Origin: UBA6623 sp965238125
GTDB taxonomy: Bacteria > Acidobacteriota > Terriglobia > Bryobacterales > UBA6623
DNA length: 64,000 bases
Assembly: GCA_965238125.1 (NCBI GenBank)
Contig: OZ250179.1
Span: 2,232,001 to 2,296,000, forward strand
Reading direction: 5' to 3'
Made by a program: the position numbers and the translations under genes. Shown in pieces: positions 25,737-36,113 of the stretch. Within the stretch, counting starts at the first letter, position 1; the number at the start of each line of letters is the position of its first letter. The notes under the pieces were generated by a model that saw nothing but the letters and a program-made list of their open reading frames with translations, was not told the DNA's origin and did not search any database.

Positions 25737-28700
25737 ATGTCACCATTGATGAAACTCTCACCTCTCCTGATAGCAATTTCATGCGCACTGCCCGCTCTTG
25801 CTCAATCCGACGAAACGGCGAAGCGCTTTCATGTCCTGCCGCATCTCGCCGACGGGGGCGGGTGGAGATCGTCCCTGCTGGTCACCAACGTTTCCGAGGC
25901 AGCGAGCCCCTGCACGCTGCAACTCTACGGGCTGGGCGTGGACCGGTTCGAAGATTACAGCGCCGACGGCGTTACGGCGGAGGGTTCCATGGCCACCTTC
26001 GAGCTACCGGCATCGGGGGGTTATCTGGTATGGCCCACCCGGAACGAATCGGCGTTGGCCTCCGGCTACGCGACGCTTGATTGCGTCAACCCCGTCGCGG
26101 CGCAGGTCGTGTTCGCGTGGATCGGCAGCGCGGGAACGCCGACGGGAATGGCCACGGTCTTCAGCTCTCAAACGGCGACCGTTTTCCAGATTCCGGTCCT
26201 GACGCCAGCGGCCACGCTCGCATTGGCGATCGCCAACGATACCAACGCCGAGGCCTCCTGCCGCATTGTCCTTGAAGACACTCAACGGACGAATCTGGGG
26301 GAAGCCACGCTGTCCGTGCCTGCGAAGTCCAACCATGCGCAACTGCTCAACGACGTCATCGCCATTCCGGGAATATTCTTCGGAGGGACGGCGACCGTTT
26401 CGTGCAATCAGCCGGTCGCGATGATCGGACTGCATTTCGAGCTGCGGGACGGAACGATCATCACCTTCAGCACGCTGCCGCCGGCCCGGGTCGATCCCAC
26501 CATGCCGTCCTCCGACGAAACGGCGAAGCGGTTTCACGTCCTGCCGCACATTGCCGACGGGGGCGGTTGGAGATCGTCATTGCTGGTCACGAACGTTTCA
26601 CCGTCAGCGAGCCCCTGCACGCTGCAACTCTACGGCGGCCTGGGTGTGGACCGGTTCGAAGCCGCCGGCGGCGTTACGGCGGCGGGTTTGACGGCGACCT
26701 TCGCGTTGGCGGGAGCGGGAGGGTATTTGGTCTGGCGCACTCGGAACGAATTGGCGGCGGTGGCGTCCGGCTACGCAACTCTCGATTGCTCTTCCCCTGT
26801 CGTTGCACAAGTCGTGTTTGCGTCGTTCGACGGGTTGGGGGTGACGGCGGCGGCCACGGTATTCAGCGCACAAGCCGCAACGGTCTTCCAGTTTCCGGTC
26901 CTGACGCCAGCGGCCACACTCGGATTTGCGATCGCAAACGATACCAACGCCGAGGCCTCCTGCCGCATTGTCCTTGAAGACTATCAACGGACGAATCTGG
27001 GGGAAGCCACGCTGTCCGTGCCCGCGAAGTCCAACCGGGCGCAAATGCTCAACGACGCCATCGCCATTCCGGGAACATTCTTCGGAGGGACGGCGACCGT
27101 TGCGTGCAATCAGCCGGTCGCGATGATCGGACTGCATTTCGAGCTGCGGGACGGAACGATCATCACCTTCAGCACGCTGCCGCCGGCCGTGATCGACGTG
27201 GTACGGCCGACGGCAAAGCTGTCGGCGTCGCCGAGTGCGATCGGATTCGGCGAGACGACGACGTTGACTTGGTCGTCGACGAACGCGGTCAGCGCTGTCA
27301 TCACGCCCGACATCGGCGAGGTGGAACCGTCCGGCTCGCGGGAGGTATCGCCGAGCTCCACCACGACGTTCCGGATCACCGTGACGAGCGCGGATGGAGT
27401 GAGGGCGACGGCGTCGACGACGGTCACGGTGACCGCGGCAGGGCCGGCCGACACGGATCCGCAGGGCAGCGTCGCTTCGGACCGGGCGGCGCTTGAGGCG
27501 ATCTATGACGCTACTCGCGGCTGGGTCTGGACGGACAGCACGAACTGGAAGACGGCGGCGCCGTTGGGCGAGTGGCACGGGGTGGAGACCAATGAAGCCG
27601 GACGGGTCAGTTCGCTGGAACTGTCCCGGAACAGGTTGACCGGCCCGATCCCGACTGAACTAGCCAATCTCGTGCAGCTTGAGAATCTGGATCTTACAGT
27701 TAACAACCTTGGGGGCCCGATCCCGGGATGGTTGGGTAGCTTGACCCAGCTCAGACGTCTGGGTCTTCACACGAACGACTTGAGCGGTCCGATTCCGGCC
27801 GAACTGGGCAACTTGGTGAACCTGAGAGAGTTGAAGCTCGGCGGGAACGACTTGAGGGGCCCGATTCCGGTTGAACTGGGCGACTTGGCGAACTTGAGAT
27901 TGTTGTCTCTTGACAGTAACCGCTACTTGAGCGGCCCAATTCCGGCTGAGCTGGGCAAGCTGGCGAATCTGTGGGAGCTGGAGCTCGAGCGCAACAACTT
28001 GACCGGCCCGATCCCGCCGGAGTTGGGTAGCTTGATCCAGCTCATAAGGCTGGGTCTTCACGCGAACGACTTGAGCGGTCCGATTCCGGCCGAACTGGGC
28101 AATTTGGTGAACCTGAGATACCTGACTCTTCGCGGGAACGACTTGAGGGGCCCGATCCCGGCGTGGCTGGGTGACCTGGCGAACCTGATAGAGCTGGACC
28201 TAGCGTTCATATGGGGCCTGTCGGGACCGCTTCCGTCCGGCCTCATCGAGCAGTCGAGTCTCAAGGAACTGGACATTTTCGTGACTCAGGCCTGTGCACC
28301 CGCCGCCTGGCAAGAGTGGCTGGCGACGATCGAGTTCTTCGGGGTCCTGTGCGAGGTGGGCGACGACGTGACGACGGTCGATGTCGCCGTCGTCTATACG
28401 CCCGCCGCGCGCGAGTTGGCGGGCGGCACGGCCGGGATCGAGGCGGCGATTGACCTGATGGTCGCCGAGACAAACGAGGCCTACGCCGCTAGCGGGGTGC
28501 GCCACCGGCTGGCGTTGGTGGATAGGTCAGAGGTGCGGTACACCGAGGCGGGCGACGGCGGCATCGATCTAGATCGTCTCATTGACCCGGAAGATGGTTA
28601 CATGGACGACGTGCACACCCTCCGGGACCGAGCCGGGGCCGACCTTGTGCACCTGATCGTGGGCAAAGCCCGGGGTTTCTGTGGAGTAGCCATCCTTCCC

Positions 28701-29687
28701 GGCGCTTTCGCGCTCACGGTCCTTGACTGTGGCGGCATCGTCATGGCGCACGAGATCGGCCACAACATGGGGCTCTACCACGACCGGTTCTCCGGTCAAC
28801 TGAGAAGAGGCGGCATGTCTTCGCATCCCGCGTTCGGCTACGTGAATCAGCGGCTCCTCGATGCGGGCGCCGCACCGTCCAGCCGCTGGCGCACGATCAT
28901 GGCTTATCGTGACCAGTGCCGTCTGGCTGACGTCTACTGTTCGTGGTTGCCGCGCTTCTCGAACCCCCGTCAGCGCCATAACGGCGACCCGTTGGGCGTT
29001 GCCTATGGGACCGGCGAGAATGGGGCGACCGGCGCTGCCGACGCGGCGGCGGTACTCAACGCCACCAGTCCCGCCGTGGCGGCATGGCGGGAGCGCCCTG
29101 CGGGGGACAACCGCGTGCCCGTTGCGCGGTCGGCACTGGTCGGGATTCCGGTGGCGCTGTTGGCGGCTGGCGAGGCAGCCGGACAGAACGAAGGGCTGTT
29201 CCGCGCGGTAGAGCCGACGGCCGCGGTCGGCGCGCGCGCGTCCTCGACCCCTCTGGACTCTCTGACATTGCGGCGCCGTCTGGTATCCATCAACTTCGGG
29301 CAACTCGCGCTGCCGCTGAAAACGGCGGCTGTCCCAGCCGCGCCGGCTGGCGTGCTACGGCTCAACCTGTTCAACGATGCGTCGTTTACGGTGCTGGTGG
29401 AGGGAACGGCGCCGACATTCTCCGGCGGCTACTCGCTGTCGGGACGGCTGGCCGGGGTCGAGATGGGCACGGTGACCTTGGTGGTGAATGGTGACGTGGT
29501 CGTGGGAACGGTGCGGACGCCGGAGACGACCTACCGCATCCGCCCGGCGGGGGGCGGTCTGCACGCCGTCAGCCAGATCGATCCCGCTCGTCTGCCACCC
29601 CCAGGCGAACCGATTCCCCGGCGACGGTTGGAGGAAGAAGGCGGTCGATTCGGACCCGCCCGCGACGAACCTCCGGCGCAGCGTTGA
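25737..29687 (+). CDS. Large secreted zinc metalloprotease with duplicated N-terminal modules and leucine-rich repeats
   Basis: This is a 1316-residue secreted protein starting at ATG behind GGGAG. A signal peptide ends at ALPALAQ. Residues ~22-500 hold two copies of a ~240-residue beta-rich module (AKRFHVLPHLADGGGWRSSL ... LHFELRDGTIITFSTLPPA). An Ig-like domain follows (~505-575). Nine or so plant-type LRRs (NDLSGPIPAELGNLVNLREL) span ~610-850. A reprolysin-like zincin spans ~875-1110, with HEIGHNMGLYHD near residue 1005 and the Met-turn region WRTIMAY. The C-terminal ~80 residues (APTFSGGYSLSGRL...VVNGDVVVGTVRTP) match the separate protein at 53327-53899. LRRs may recruit substrates. It is paralogous to 45327-53294. 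Direct resolvase-bearing repeats flank it. Confidence 0.85.
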   Translation: MSPLMKLSPLLIAISCALPALAQSDETAKRFHVLPHLADGGGWRSSLLVTNVSEAASPCTLQLYGLGVDRFEDYSADGVTAEGSMATFELPASGGYLVWPTRNESALASGYATLDCVNPVAAQVVFAWIGSAGTPTGMATVFSSQTATVFQIPVLTPAATLALAIANDTNAEASCRIVLEDTQRTNLGEATLSVPAKSNHAQLLNDVIAIPGIFFGGTATVSCNQPVAMIGLHFELRDGTIITFSTLPPARVDPTMPSSDETAKRFHVLPHIADGGGWRSSLLVTNVSPSASPCTLQLYGGLGVDRFEAAGGVTAAGLTATFALAGAGGYLVWRTRNELAAVASGYATLDCSSPVVAQVVFASFDGLGVTAAATVFSAQAATVFQFPVLTPAATLGFAIANDTNAEASCRIVLEDYQRTNLGEATLSVPAKSNRAQMLNDAIAIPGTFFGGTATVACNQPVAMIGLHFELRDGTIITFSTLPPAVIDVVRPTAKLSASPSAIGFGETTTLTWSSTNAVSAVITPDIGEVEPSGSREVSPSSTTTFRITVTSADGVRATASTTVTVTAAGPADTDPQGSVASDRAALEAIYDATRGWVWTDSTNWKTAAPLGEWHGVETNEAGRVSSLELSRNRLTGPIPTELANLVQLENLDLTVNNLGGPIPGWLGSLTQLRRLGLHTNDLSGPIPAELGNLVNLRELKLGGNDLRGPIPVELGDLANLRLLSLDSNRYLSGPIPAELGKLANLWELELERNNLTGPIPPELGSLIQLIRLGLHANDLSGPIPAELGNLVNLRYLTLRGNDLRGPIPAWLGDLANLIELDLAFIWGLSGPLPSGLIEQSSLKELDIFVTQACAPAAWQEWLATIEFFGVLCEVGDDVTTVDVAVVYTPAARELAGGTAGIEAAIDLMVAETNEAYAASGVRHRLALVDRSEVRYTEAGDGGIDLDRLIDPEDGYMDDVHTLRDRAGADLVHLIVGKARGFCGVAILPGAFALTVLDCGGIVMAHEIGHNMGLYHDRFSGQLRRGGMSSHPAFGYVNQRLLDAGAAPSSRWRTIMAYRDQCRLADVYCSWLPRFSNPRQRHNGDPLGVAYGTGENGATGAADAAAVLNATSPAVAAWRERPAGDNRVPVARSALVGIPVALLAAGEAAGQNEGLFRAVEPTAAVGARASSTPLDSLTLRRRLVSINFGQLALPLKTAAVPAAPAGVLRLNLFNDASFTVLVEGTAPTFSGGYSLSGRLAGVEMGTVTLVVNGDVVVGTVRTPETTYRIRPAGGGLHAVSQIDPARLPPPGEPIPRRRLEEEGGRFGPARDEPPAQR

Positions 29688-29880
29688 GTGCCTCGACGCT
29701 TGGGTTACGCTGCTGGCCGACCCAGCGGGGCTACCTGACGCGGCGCGTTGGCTTCCGAGACGGGAAGATCATGGCCAGGTGTCTATAATAATGTCCGTCT
29801 TGATCGACGCTAGTTGACTATACAATGTTCTGGATACTGTAGTCTTTAACACTCCGAAATAGACCCCATTTGACCTTTTC
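29688..29880. other. Intergenic region before the intact resolvase
   Basis: No gene is seen. The sequence GAAATAGACCCCATTTGACC upstream of the resolvase vaguely resembles the IS1595 end motif found elsewhere, but the match is too weak to call. Confidence 0.3.
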
Positions 29881-30504
29881 TTGGACGCCGCCTTGAAAAC
29901 CGTCGCTTACCTCCGCGTCTCCACTCGTTCGCAGGACCTCGCCAACCAGAAGCTGGCGATCCTCGAGTTCAGCCAGAAACGCCGATTCCCGATCGACCAA
30001 TTCATCGAGTCCCGCATCTCGTCGCGCCAGAGTCCGCTCGAGCGCCGCATCGACGAAATGTTGGGGACGCTCGAGCCCGGCGACCGCCTGCTGGTCAGCG
30101 AGTTGTCGCGGCTCGGCCGCAGCCTCTCTCAGGTGATCCAGATCGTGGAGACCCTGGTCCATCGCAAGATTCGCTTCATCGCCATCAAGGAGGGGATCGA
30201 GTTTGACGGCAAGCAGGACCTGCGAACCAAGGTGATGATCGCCCTGTTCGGATTGTTTGCCGAGGTCGAGCGGGACCTGATCTCAGAACGGACCAAGGAA
30301 GGACTCGCCGCTGCCAAAGCCAAGGGGAAACTGCTCGGCCGGCCCAAGGGGGCCTTGGGAACATCCAGGCTCGACGGCAAGGAGCAAGACATCCGGGCGC
30401 TGTTGGGCAAGGATGTCTCCAAGGCCTCCATCGCCAAGATACTGGACGTCTCCCGCTCCGCCCTCTACCACTTCATCCAGACCCGCAAGATCGCTCCCGG
30501 CTGA
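29881..30504 (+). CDS. tnpR: Serine recombinase (resolvase/invertase, Mpi-like), intact
   Basis: This is a 207-residue protein, normal for the family. The N-terminal catalytic domain has KTVAYLRVSTRSQDLANQKL with the nucleophilic Ser in the LRVST motif, and the SELSRLGRS helix. A long E-helix follows (DLISERTKEGLAAAKAKGKL), then a C-terminal HTH (KASIAKILDVSRSALYHF). Such enzymes resolve Tn3 cointegrates or invert DNA at short sites. The start is TTG (or the inner TTG before AAAACC). The gene ends 19 nt before a Tn3-like terminal repeat. A truncated, nearly identical copy lies 6.3 kb upstream in the same direction. Confidence 0.9.
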   Translation: MDAALKTVAYLRVSTRSQDLANQKLAILEFSQKRRFPIDQFIESRISSRQSPLERRIDEMLGTLEPGDRLLVSELSRLGRSLSQVIQIVETLVHRKIRFIAIKEGIEFDGKQDLRTKVMIALFGLFAEVERDLISERTKEGLAAAKAKGKLLGRPKGALGTSRLDGKEQDIRALLGKDVSKASIAKILDVSRSALYHFIQTRKIAPG

Positions 30505-30523
30505 CTACAAGGCTCGGACCGCC

Positions 30524-30561
30524 CTTATGTTGTATTTCAACACGAATGTGGGCGCTACCCT
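30524..30561 (+). repeat. Tn3-like 38-bp terminal repeat, variant form (second copy)
   Basis: This has the same sequence type as 24235-24272 and sits directly between the resolvase gene and the start of the serine protease gene, whose ATG is 18 bp beyond it. The element end could therefore carry or disrupt that gene's promoter. Confidence 0.65.
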
Positions 30562-30579
30562 GAAAGGGAGAGTGAGGAT

Positions 30580-33500
30580 ATGAACGATTCCGCCGGCAGG
30601 GTGAGTTCCATAGTGTCGCTGGTGTTGTGCCGCTTGGGGGTCTTCTTTGTCCTGACATTTGCTCTGCTGACGCAGTCGGTATGGGGCCAACGGATCGGGC
30701 CGCTGGGTCCGACCGACCGACAGCAATCCAAGGCGCTTTCAACCGAGCGCACGGCGGCGCCCCGACCGCCCAGCCTGCAACTGAGCCTTCCATCGCCCGC
30801 CGCGGTTGCTCTACCGCCGTTGGGTCCCAACGATTTGCAGCGTTTGCAACCGCAAGAGGGCCGGCCCCCCCTCATCGGCGTCCACCGTCGGTTGCCAGCA
30901 GGGGCGCTCATGCCGAGCTTCTCCGAGGGGACTGTCAAGACGACCGCCGAGGGAGCGTGGCAATCAACCGCGGTCGGACGCCTCTGGCGTCTGAAGATGA
31001 CCTCTCCCAGCGCCCGCGCTATGCGCATTCACTTTCGGGACTTCGCCATCGGGGCGGGCAGCCTCTGGCTCCACTCGGCGAGCGGGCAGGTCGTCGGGCC
31101 CTATACCGGCTCGGGTCTGTACGGGGACGGAGACTTCTGGAGCGGCATCGTTTTCGGCGACAGCCTGACGATCGAGTATCTGCCCGATGGGCCGTCGGCG
31201 GGGGAAGCCGTGCCGTTCCAAATCGTTGAGATCAGCCATATCTGGGACGATGCTTTTGGAGGCGGCGTGGAGGGCGGCGTCCGATGGCCGCAGGGCGCGT
31301 TGGGAAGCTCAGACAGGCGGGGATCGCTAAAGCCGCTGCCCGACCGGATCAACGTTGCGGTGGGAACGCAGTTGAAGAAGTCGCGGCTGACAAAGGCAAT
31401 ACAGTTGGTCGAGCGGTCCGCCTCCCTGCAACAGCCGCGTCCGAAAGCGGCAAGGCCGCTCACGCCCGGACAACCCGTCAGCTTCCGCCGGGGGCCGGTT
31501 GACTCCCGGACGCTGTTCAGTGGGGATTTTTCATATCAGTTGGAAGTTCCCGAGGATGCCACCCGTGTAACTTTCACGCTGGAATCCGATGCCGACGTGG
31601 CGCTGCTTGTCCGCTATGGCGAGGACAACGAACTTGAGAATGGGAGGGTTGTCTTCGACTACTTCGCCGACGAAGTCTTTGCGGGAACGGAGGAGATTGT
31701 CATTACCCCCCAATCCGACCCGCCGCTTCAAGCCGGAACCTACTTCGTCTCGGTGGGAGTCTTTGCTACGGGCGTCGAGGTCAACTGCACGCTCACGGCG
31801 GAAGTGGAACGTGAAGGAGGAACTCCGCCGCCGACAAGCGACGGCACGCTCACGCCCAGTCAGCCTGTCTCTTTCCAACGGGGGCCGGTCGACAACCCGA
31901 GACTCTTCGCCCGGAATGACTCGTTCCGGCTGGAGGTTCCCGAGGACGCCTCCCGCGTTACCTTCACGCTGGAATCCGATGTCGACGTGGAGCTGGCTGT
32001 CCGATATGGCGAGGACAACGCCGTTGAGGATCGGAGTCTTGTCACTGACCACCGCTCCCGGAACCCCGCGGGCAATGAGCGGATCCTCATTACCCCTCGC
32101 TCCGACCCGCCGCTTCGAGCCGGAACCTACTTCGTATCGGTAGTAGTCTGGGCTACGGGCGTCGTCGCCAACTGCACGCTCACGGCGACCGTGGATGAAG
32201 GAGAGGATATGATCAGCGGCGGCACGCTCACGCCCGGACAGCCCGCCGACTTCCGCCTGGGACCGGTTGACTCCCCGACGCTGTTCCGTGGGGGTAACTC
32301 GTTCCGGCTGGAAGTTCCCGAGGCCGCCTCCCGCATCACCTTCACGCTGGAATCCGTCGATCCCGATGTCGATTTGGCTTTGTTTGTCCGCTATGGCGAG
32401 GACAACACCGTTCAGGATGGGAGGGCTGTCTTCGACCACGGCTCCCTGAACCGCGAGGGCAACGAACGGATCGGCATCACCCGGCGCTCCGACCCGCCGC
32501 TTCGAGCCGGAACCTACTTCGTCTCGGTACTCGTCATTGATACGGGCGTAGTCGCCGAGGGCACGATCACGGCGACCGTGGAGACGGACGCCGAGGACTG
32601 TCACCTTGACGTGACCTGCTACTCCGAATGGTCGACTTCCGCGACGAGCGTCGCGACCATTGTGTTTGAGACAAGCGGCGGCACCTCCAGTAGGTGCTCG
32701 GGTACGCTGCTGACCAACAGACGGCAGGACTTCACTCCCTACTTCCTCACCGCCGCCCACTGCGTGGATACCGAGGCGGAAGCGCGGAGCGTGGCAGCGT
32801 ATTGGTTTTACCAAACCCAAACCTGTAACGGAGAACTGCCCGATTTTCAGACTGTGCCGCGCACCGAGGGAGCGCACCTGCTCGCGACCTTGGGCGGCGC
32901 CATCGAAGAAAGAGTGAACCCCGACGGCGATATGACTTTGCTGCAGCTCGAAGGTGATTTACCGGATGGTGTCTGGTTCCAGGGATGGGACGCAAGCCCT
33001 CAACCTTTCGGCACGCAGGTCACCGGCATTCATCATCCCGGGAACGACGATTGGGGTTTCTTCAAACGGCTTTCCTTCGGTCAGATCATTCCCGACCCGA
33101 GTTCTGGAACTTTCGAGGATGATGTCTACGCCGTCGTCTCCTATACGCAAGGCTACACTCAGCCGGGCTCTTCCGGGTCGGCCCTCTTCAACAATCCTGG
33201 AACCGTGGTTGGGGCGAATAGCCGCGGAAGAGGTACCGAAAACATCTGCCGGATCGGTGGCAGCCTTTCCGTCTACACGCACTTTTCGGTTTTCTATCCC
33301 CATATCCGGCAGTTCATTGACAGCGACAGCCCCCTCACGCCCGGACAGCCCGCTACTTTCCGCCTGGAACCGGTTGACACCCCGACGATTTTCTTAGGGG
33401 GTTCCTCGTTCCGGCTGGAGGTTCCCGAGAACGCCTCCCGCGTAACCTTTACGCTGGAATCCGTCGATCCTGATATTAACGTGGATTTGTATGTCCGCTA

Positions 33501-35967
33501 TGGAGAGGACAACGACATTCGGGATGGGGGAGTCATCTCGGACTATTCATCCGAAGGGCCCACGGGCAATGAGGAGATCATCATCACCCGACAATCCGAC
33601 CCGCCGCTTCGAGCCAGAACCTACTTCGTCTCGCTAGGGGTCCGCACTACAGGCGTCGTCGCCGAGGGCACGGTCAGGGCCGAGTTCGACACACCCCTGC
33701 AGACGGGAGATCAGATCTATTACTTCCCTCATCTTGCCGTGGGAGCGAGTTGGCAAACCACGATTACCTATATCAACTACTCCCGTGAGGAGGTGACCTG
33801 TCAAACCGATTTCATCTCCGATCACGGAACTCCGCTGATGGTCTCGTTTGCCGAACTGGGAACGGTTGACAGCCGGACTGACGTTCTGCCGCCGGGGGGA
33901 TCCGTTCACCAGGAGACCGACGTGGAGCTGAGCGCTCCTCTGGCGCCAGGCTGGGCGCTGGCCAACTGCTCGGGGCCGGTGCAGGCCAGCCTTCTGTTTC
34001 GTGGGTATAACAGCGAAGGGATGCCCGTGGCGGAAGCCGGAGTCAATGCGGCGACAGTTCCGGCCACCCGCTTTGTCACCTTTGCCGAGCAGGGAGAAGG
34101 CAAGAATGGGACCGGAGTGGCCTATGCCAACCCTTCCGACACCGCGGCTCTGGTTACCTTTACTGCCCGGGACGCGGATGGGGAGGTGCTGGCTATCGAA
34201 GATCTGATGTTGCCGCCCAACGGGCATGGTGCGCAAAATATGCCGACCCTGTTCGATCTCAGCAGCTTTACCGGATCGCTCGAAGTCACCTCCACGGAGC
34301 CCATCGTCAGTCTGTCGCTGAACTTCGAAGCCGCTTCCGGATTCTCCTCCTTGCCTCCGGGGGAACTGGATGCCGCCGCGCAGGGATCGACTACATATTA
34401 CTTCCCTCATCTTGCCGTGGGAGCGAGTTGGCAAACCACGATCACCTATATCAACTACTCCCGGGAGGAGGTGACCTGTCAAACCGATTTCATCTCCGAT
34501 CACGGAAGTCCCCTGATGGTCTCGTTTGCCGAACTGGGAACGGTTGACAGCCGGACCGACGTTCTGCCGCCGGGGGGATCCGTTCACCAGGAGACCGACG
34601 TGGACCTGAGCGCTCCGCTTGCGCCCGGCTGGGCGCGGGCCACCTGCTCGGGGCCGGTGCAGGCCAGCCTTCTGTTTCGTGGGTATAACAGCGAAGGGAT
34701 GCCCGTGGCGGAAGCCGGAGTCAATGCGGCGACAGTTCCGGCCACCCGCTTTGTCACCTTTGCCGAGCAGGGAGAAGGCAAGAATGGGACCGGAGTGGCC
34801 TATGCCAACCCTTCCGACACAGCGGCTCTGGTTACCTTTACTGCCCGGGACGCGGATGGGGAGGTGCTGGCTATCGAAGATCTGATGTTGCCGCCCAACG
34901 GGCATGGTGCGCAAAATATGCCGACCCTGTTCGATCTCAGCAGCTTTACCGGATCGCTCGAAGTCACCTCCACGGAGCCCATCGTCAGTCTGTCGCTGAA
35001 CTTCGAAGCCGCCCCCGTATTTTCCTCCTTGCCTCCGGGTGAAACTCCGGCGGGGGAAATTCCCGCGTCAGATGTTCCGGATTTGGTGGTCCAGACTCCT
35101 TCGGTAAGCGATAGCAGCCCGAATGCGGGGGAGTCCTTCATGTTGAGCGCGACTGTCCGCAACCAGGGCAATGGTCGTTCTGCCTCTACGACGTTGCGCT
35201 ATTACCACTCTCTGGACGCGACGATTTCTACGGGAGATACGGAAGTCGGCACCGACACCGTGGGCAGCCTTACCGCAGCCGCATCGAGCGACCAGTCGAT
35301 CAGCCTGACTGCCCCGTCGACCGCTGGAACTTACTATTACGGTGCTTGCGTCGATCCGGTGTCCGGAGAATCCGCTACCGGGAACAACTGCTCCCGTGCC
35401 GTGACAGTAACTGTCGCTTCCAGCACCAATAAGCCTTTTAATCAACTGCAGACGGAGCGCCTTATTGGAACATGGGTGTTCTCTTATACGATCATTTCCG
35501 AGTTTACAAACACCTACAGATTGAGCGATGTTCAGGAAAGTCCAATTACGCCAGGTGAGTGGAACATTTTTGGAACCGATCAGCTTGGCGATTTAGTCAT
35601 AGCGGGATACTCACCGGATTTTGAATTTTTCTCGTTGTTCGACCCAGGTATAATCATTGACCAGTTTTTCACCTTCGACTTCGTTGGCTCGAACACAGTC
35701 TCCGGCTGCTACTACCAAATCGATGTCGAGGATGATTCCTTTTCGAGATGCTACGACATGACAGGGGTGAGGACGAGTTCCATTGCCCTAAGTAGACTGA
35801 CACCCGCTCGACCCTCCACAAGCGCGGCTCAAGCAGAATTAGTTGAAATTGGGGAGGCGGAAAGATTGGAAGAGGATGCGGAAAGAATGGAAAATGAAGC
35901 ACCGATAGAGATTGATCCGAAAATTATCAGGGTCTTTGAGGGCCTTCGTGAGGTCTTACGTCAATAG
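30580..35967 (+). CDS. Very large secreted trypsin-like serine protease with PPC-type and YYFPHLAVG modules
   Basis: This 1795-residue protein has a signal region VFFVLTFALLTQSVWGQ. Residues ~290-670 hold three ~120-residue PPC-like beta modules (LTPGQPVSFRRGPVDSRTLF ... DPPLQAGTYFVSV). A trypsin/lysyl-endopeptidase-like domain follows (~675-915): CSGTLL, TAAHC with the catalytic His, DGDMTLLQL with Asp, and QPGSSGSAL with Ser. A fourth PPC module leads into two 226-residue YYFPHLAVG modules (~1045-1490) and a CARDB-like domain (~1500-1610). A divergent tail ends in an acidic helix. It is predicted to be secreted or surface-bound. The modules are shared nearly verbatim with the minus-strand protein at 45327-53294. 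Start: ATG after GAGTGAGGAT. Confidence 0.85.
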   Translation: MNDSAGRVSSIVSLVLCRLGVFFVLTFALLTQSVWGQRIGPLGPTDRQQSKALSTERTAAPRPPSLQLSLPSPAAVALPPLGPNDLQRLQPQEGRPPLIGVHRRLPAGALMPSFSEGTVKTTAEGAWQSTAVGRLWRLKMTSPSARAMRIHFRDFAIGAGSLWLHSASGQVVGPYTGSGLYGDGDFWSGIVFGDSLTIEYLPDGPSAGEAVPFQIVEISHIWDDAFGGGVEGGVRWPQGALGSSDRRGSLKPLPDRINVAVGTQLKKSRLTKAIQLVERSASLQQPRPKAARPLTPGQPVSFRRGPVDSRTLFSGDFSYQLEVPEDATRVTFTLESDADVALLVRYGEDNELENGRVVFDYFADEVFAGTEEIVITPQSDPPLQAGTYFVSVGVFATGVEVNCTLTAEVEREGGTPPPTSDGTLTPSQPVSFQRGPVDNPRLFARNDSFRLEVPEDASRVTFTLESDVDVELAVRYGEDNAVEDRSLVTDHRSRNPAGNERILITPRSDPPLRAGTYFVSVVVWATGVVANCTLTATVDEGEDMISGGTLTPGQPADFRLGPVDSPTLFRGGNSFRLEVPEAASRITFTLESVDPDVDLALFVRYGEDNTVQDGRAVFDHGSLNREGNERIGITRRSDPPLRAGTYFVSVLVIDTGVVAEGTITATVETDAEDCHLDVTCYSEWSTSATSVATIVFETSGGTSSRCSGTLLTNRRQDFTPYFLTAAHCVDTEAEARSVAAYWFYQTQTCNGELPDFQTVPRTEGAHLLATLGGAIEERVNPDGDMTLLQLEGDLPDGVWFQGWDASPQPFGTQVTGIHHPGNDDWGFFKRLSFGQIIPDPSSGTFEDDVYAVVSYTQGYTQPGSSGSALFNNPGTVVGANSRGRGTENICRIGGSLSVYTHFSVFYPHIRQFIDSDSPLTPGQPATFRLEPVDTPTIFLGGSSFRLEVPENASRVTFTLESVDPDINVDLYVRYGEDNDIRDGGVISDYSSEGPTGNEEIIITRQSDPPLRARTYFVSLGVRTTGVVAEGTVRAEFDTPLQTGDQIYYFPHLAVGASWQTTITYINYSREEVTCQTDFISDHGTPLMVSFAELGTVDSRTDVLPPGGSVHQETDVELSAPLAPGWALANCSGPVQASLLFRGYNSEGMPVAEAGVNAATVPATRFVTFAEQGEGKNGTGVAYANPSDTAALVTFTARDADGEVLAIEDLMLPPNGHGAQNMPTLFDLSSFTGSLEVTSTEPIVSLSLNFEAASGFSSLPPGELDAAAQGSTTYYFPHLAVGASWQTTITYINYSREEVTCQTDFISDHGSPLMVSFAELGTVDSRTDVLPPGGSVHQETDVDLSAPLAPGWARATCSGPVQASLLFRGYNSEGMPVAEAGVNAATVPATRFVTFAEQGEGKNGTGVAYANPSDTAALVTFTARDADGEVLAIEDLMLPPNGHGAQNMPTLFDLSSFTGSLEVTSTEPIVSLSLNFEAAPVFSSLPPGETPAGEIPASDVPDLVVQTPSVSDSSPNAGESFMLSATVRNQGNGRSASTTLRYYHSLDATISTGDTEVGTDTVGSLTAAASSDQSISLTAPSTAGTYYYGACVDPVSGESATGNNCSRAVTVTVASSTNKPFNQLQTERLIGTWVFSYTIISEFTNTYRLSDVQESPITPGEWNIFGTDQLGDLVIAGYSPDFEFFSLFDPGIIIDQFFTFDFVGSNTVSGCYYQIDVEDDSFSRCYDMTGVRTSSIALSRLTPARPSTSAAQAELVEIGEAERLEEDAERMENEAPIEIDPKIIRVFEGLREVLRQ
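33717..35040 (+). repeat. Two tandem 678-bp YYFPHLAVG modules (plus orientation)
   Basis: The spacing between equivalent positions (33723 and 34401) is exactly 678 bp, or 226 codons. The copies differ only at scattered bases. Inverted relatives lie at 45330-46680. Confidence 0.9.
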
Positions 35968-36113
35968 TCAGGTGTTGTCTTGCTCTTCAAGTGCGAATTT
36001 TTCTTGTGCGGAGCGGATGGTAAAGTTCAGGCGGGAAGCTGACAGGCGCGCGAACAACGGGCGGGCTGTTTCTCTTCATGCTTGGGTATTGTCAAGTTAA
36101 GCTGTTTGGTCGC

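Noticed and set aside
29881..30600. Mpi-type invertible promoter controlling the serine protease
   Set aside because: The nearby repeats are in direct, not inverted, orientation, and no short inverted pair flanking the promoter was found.
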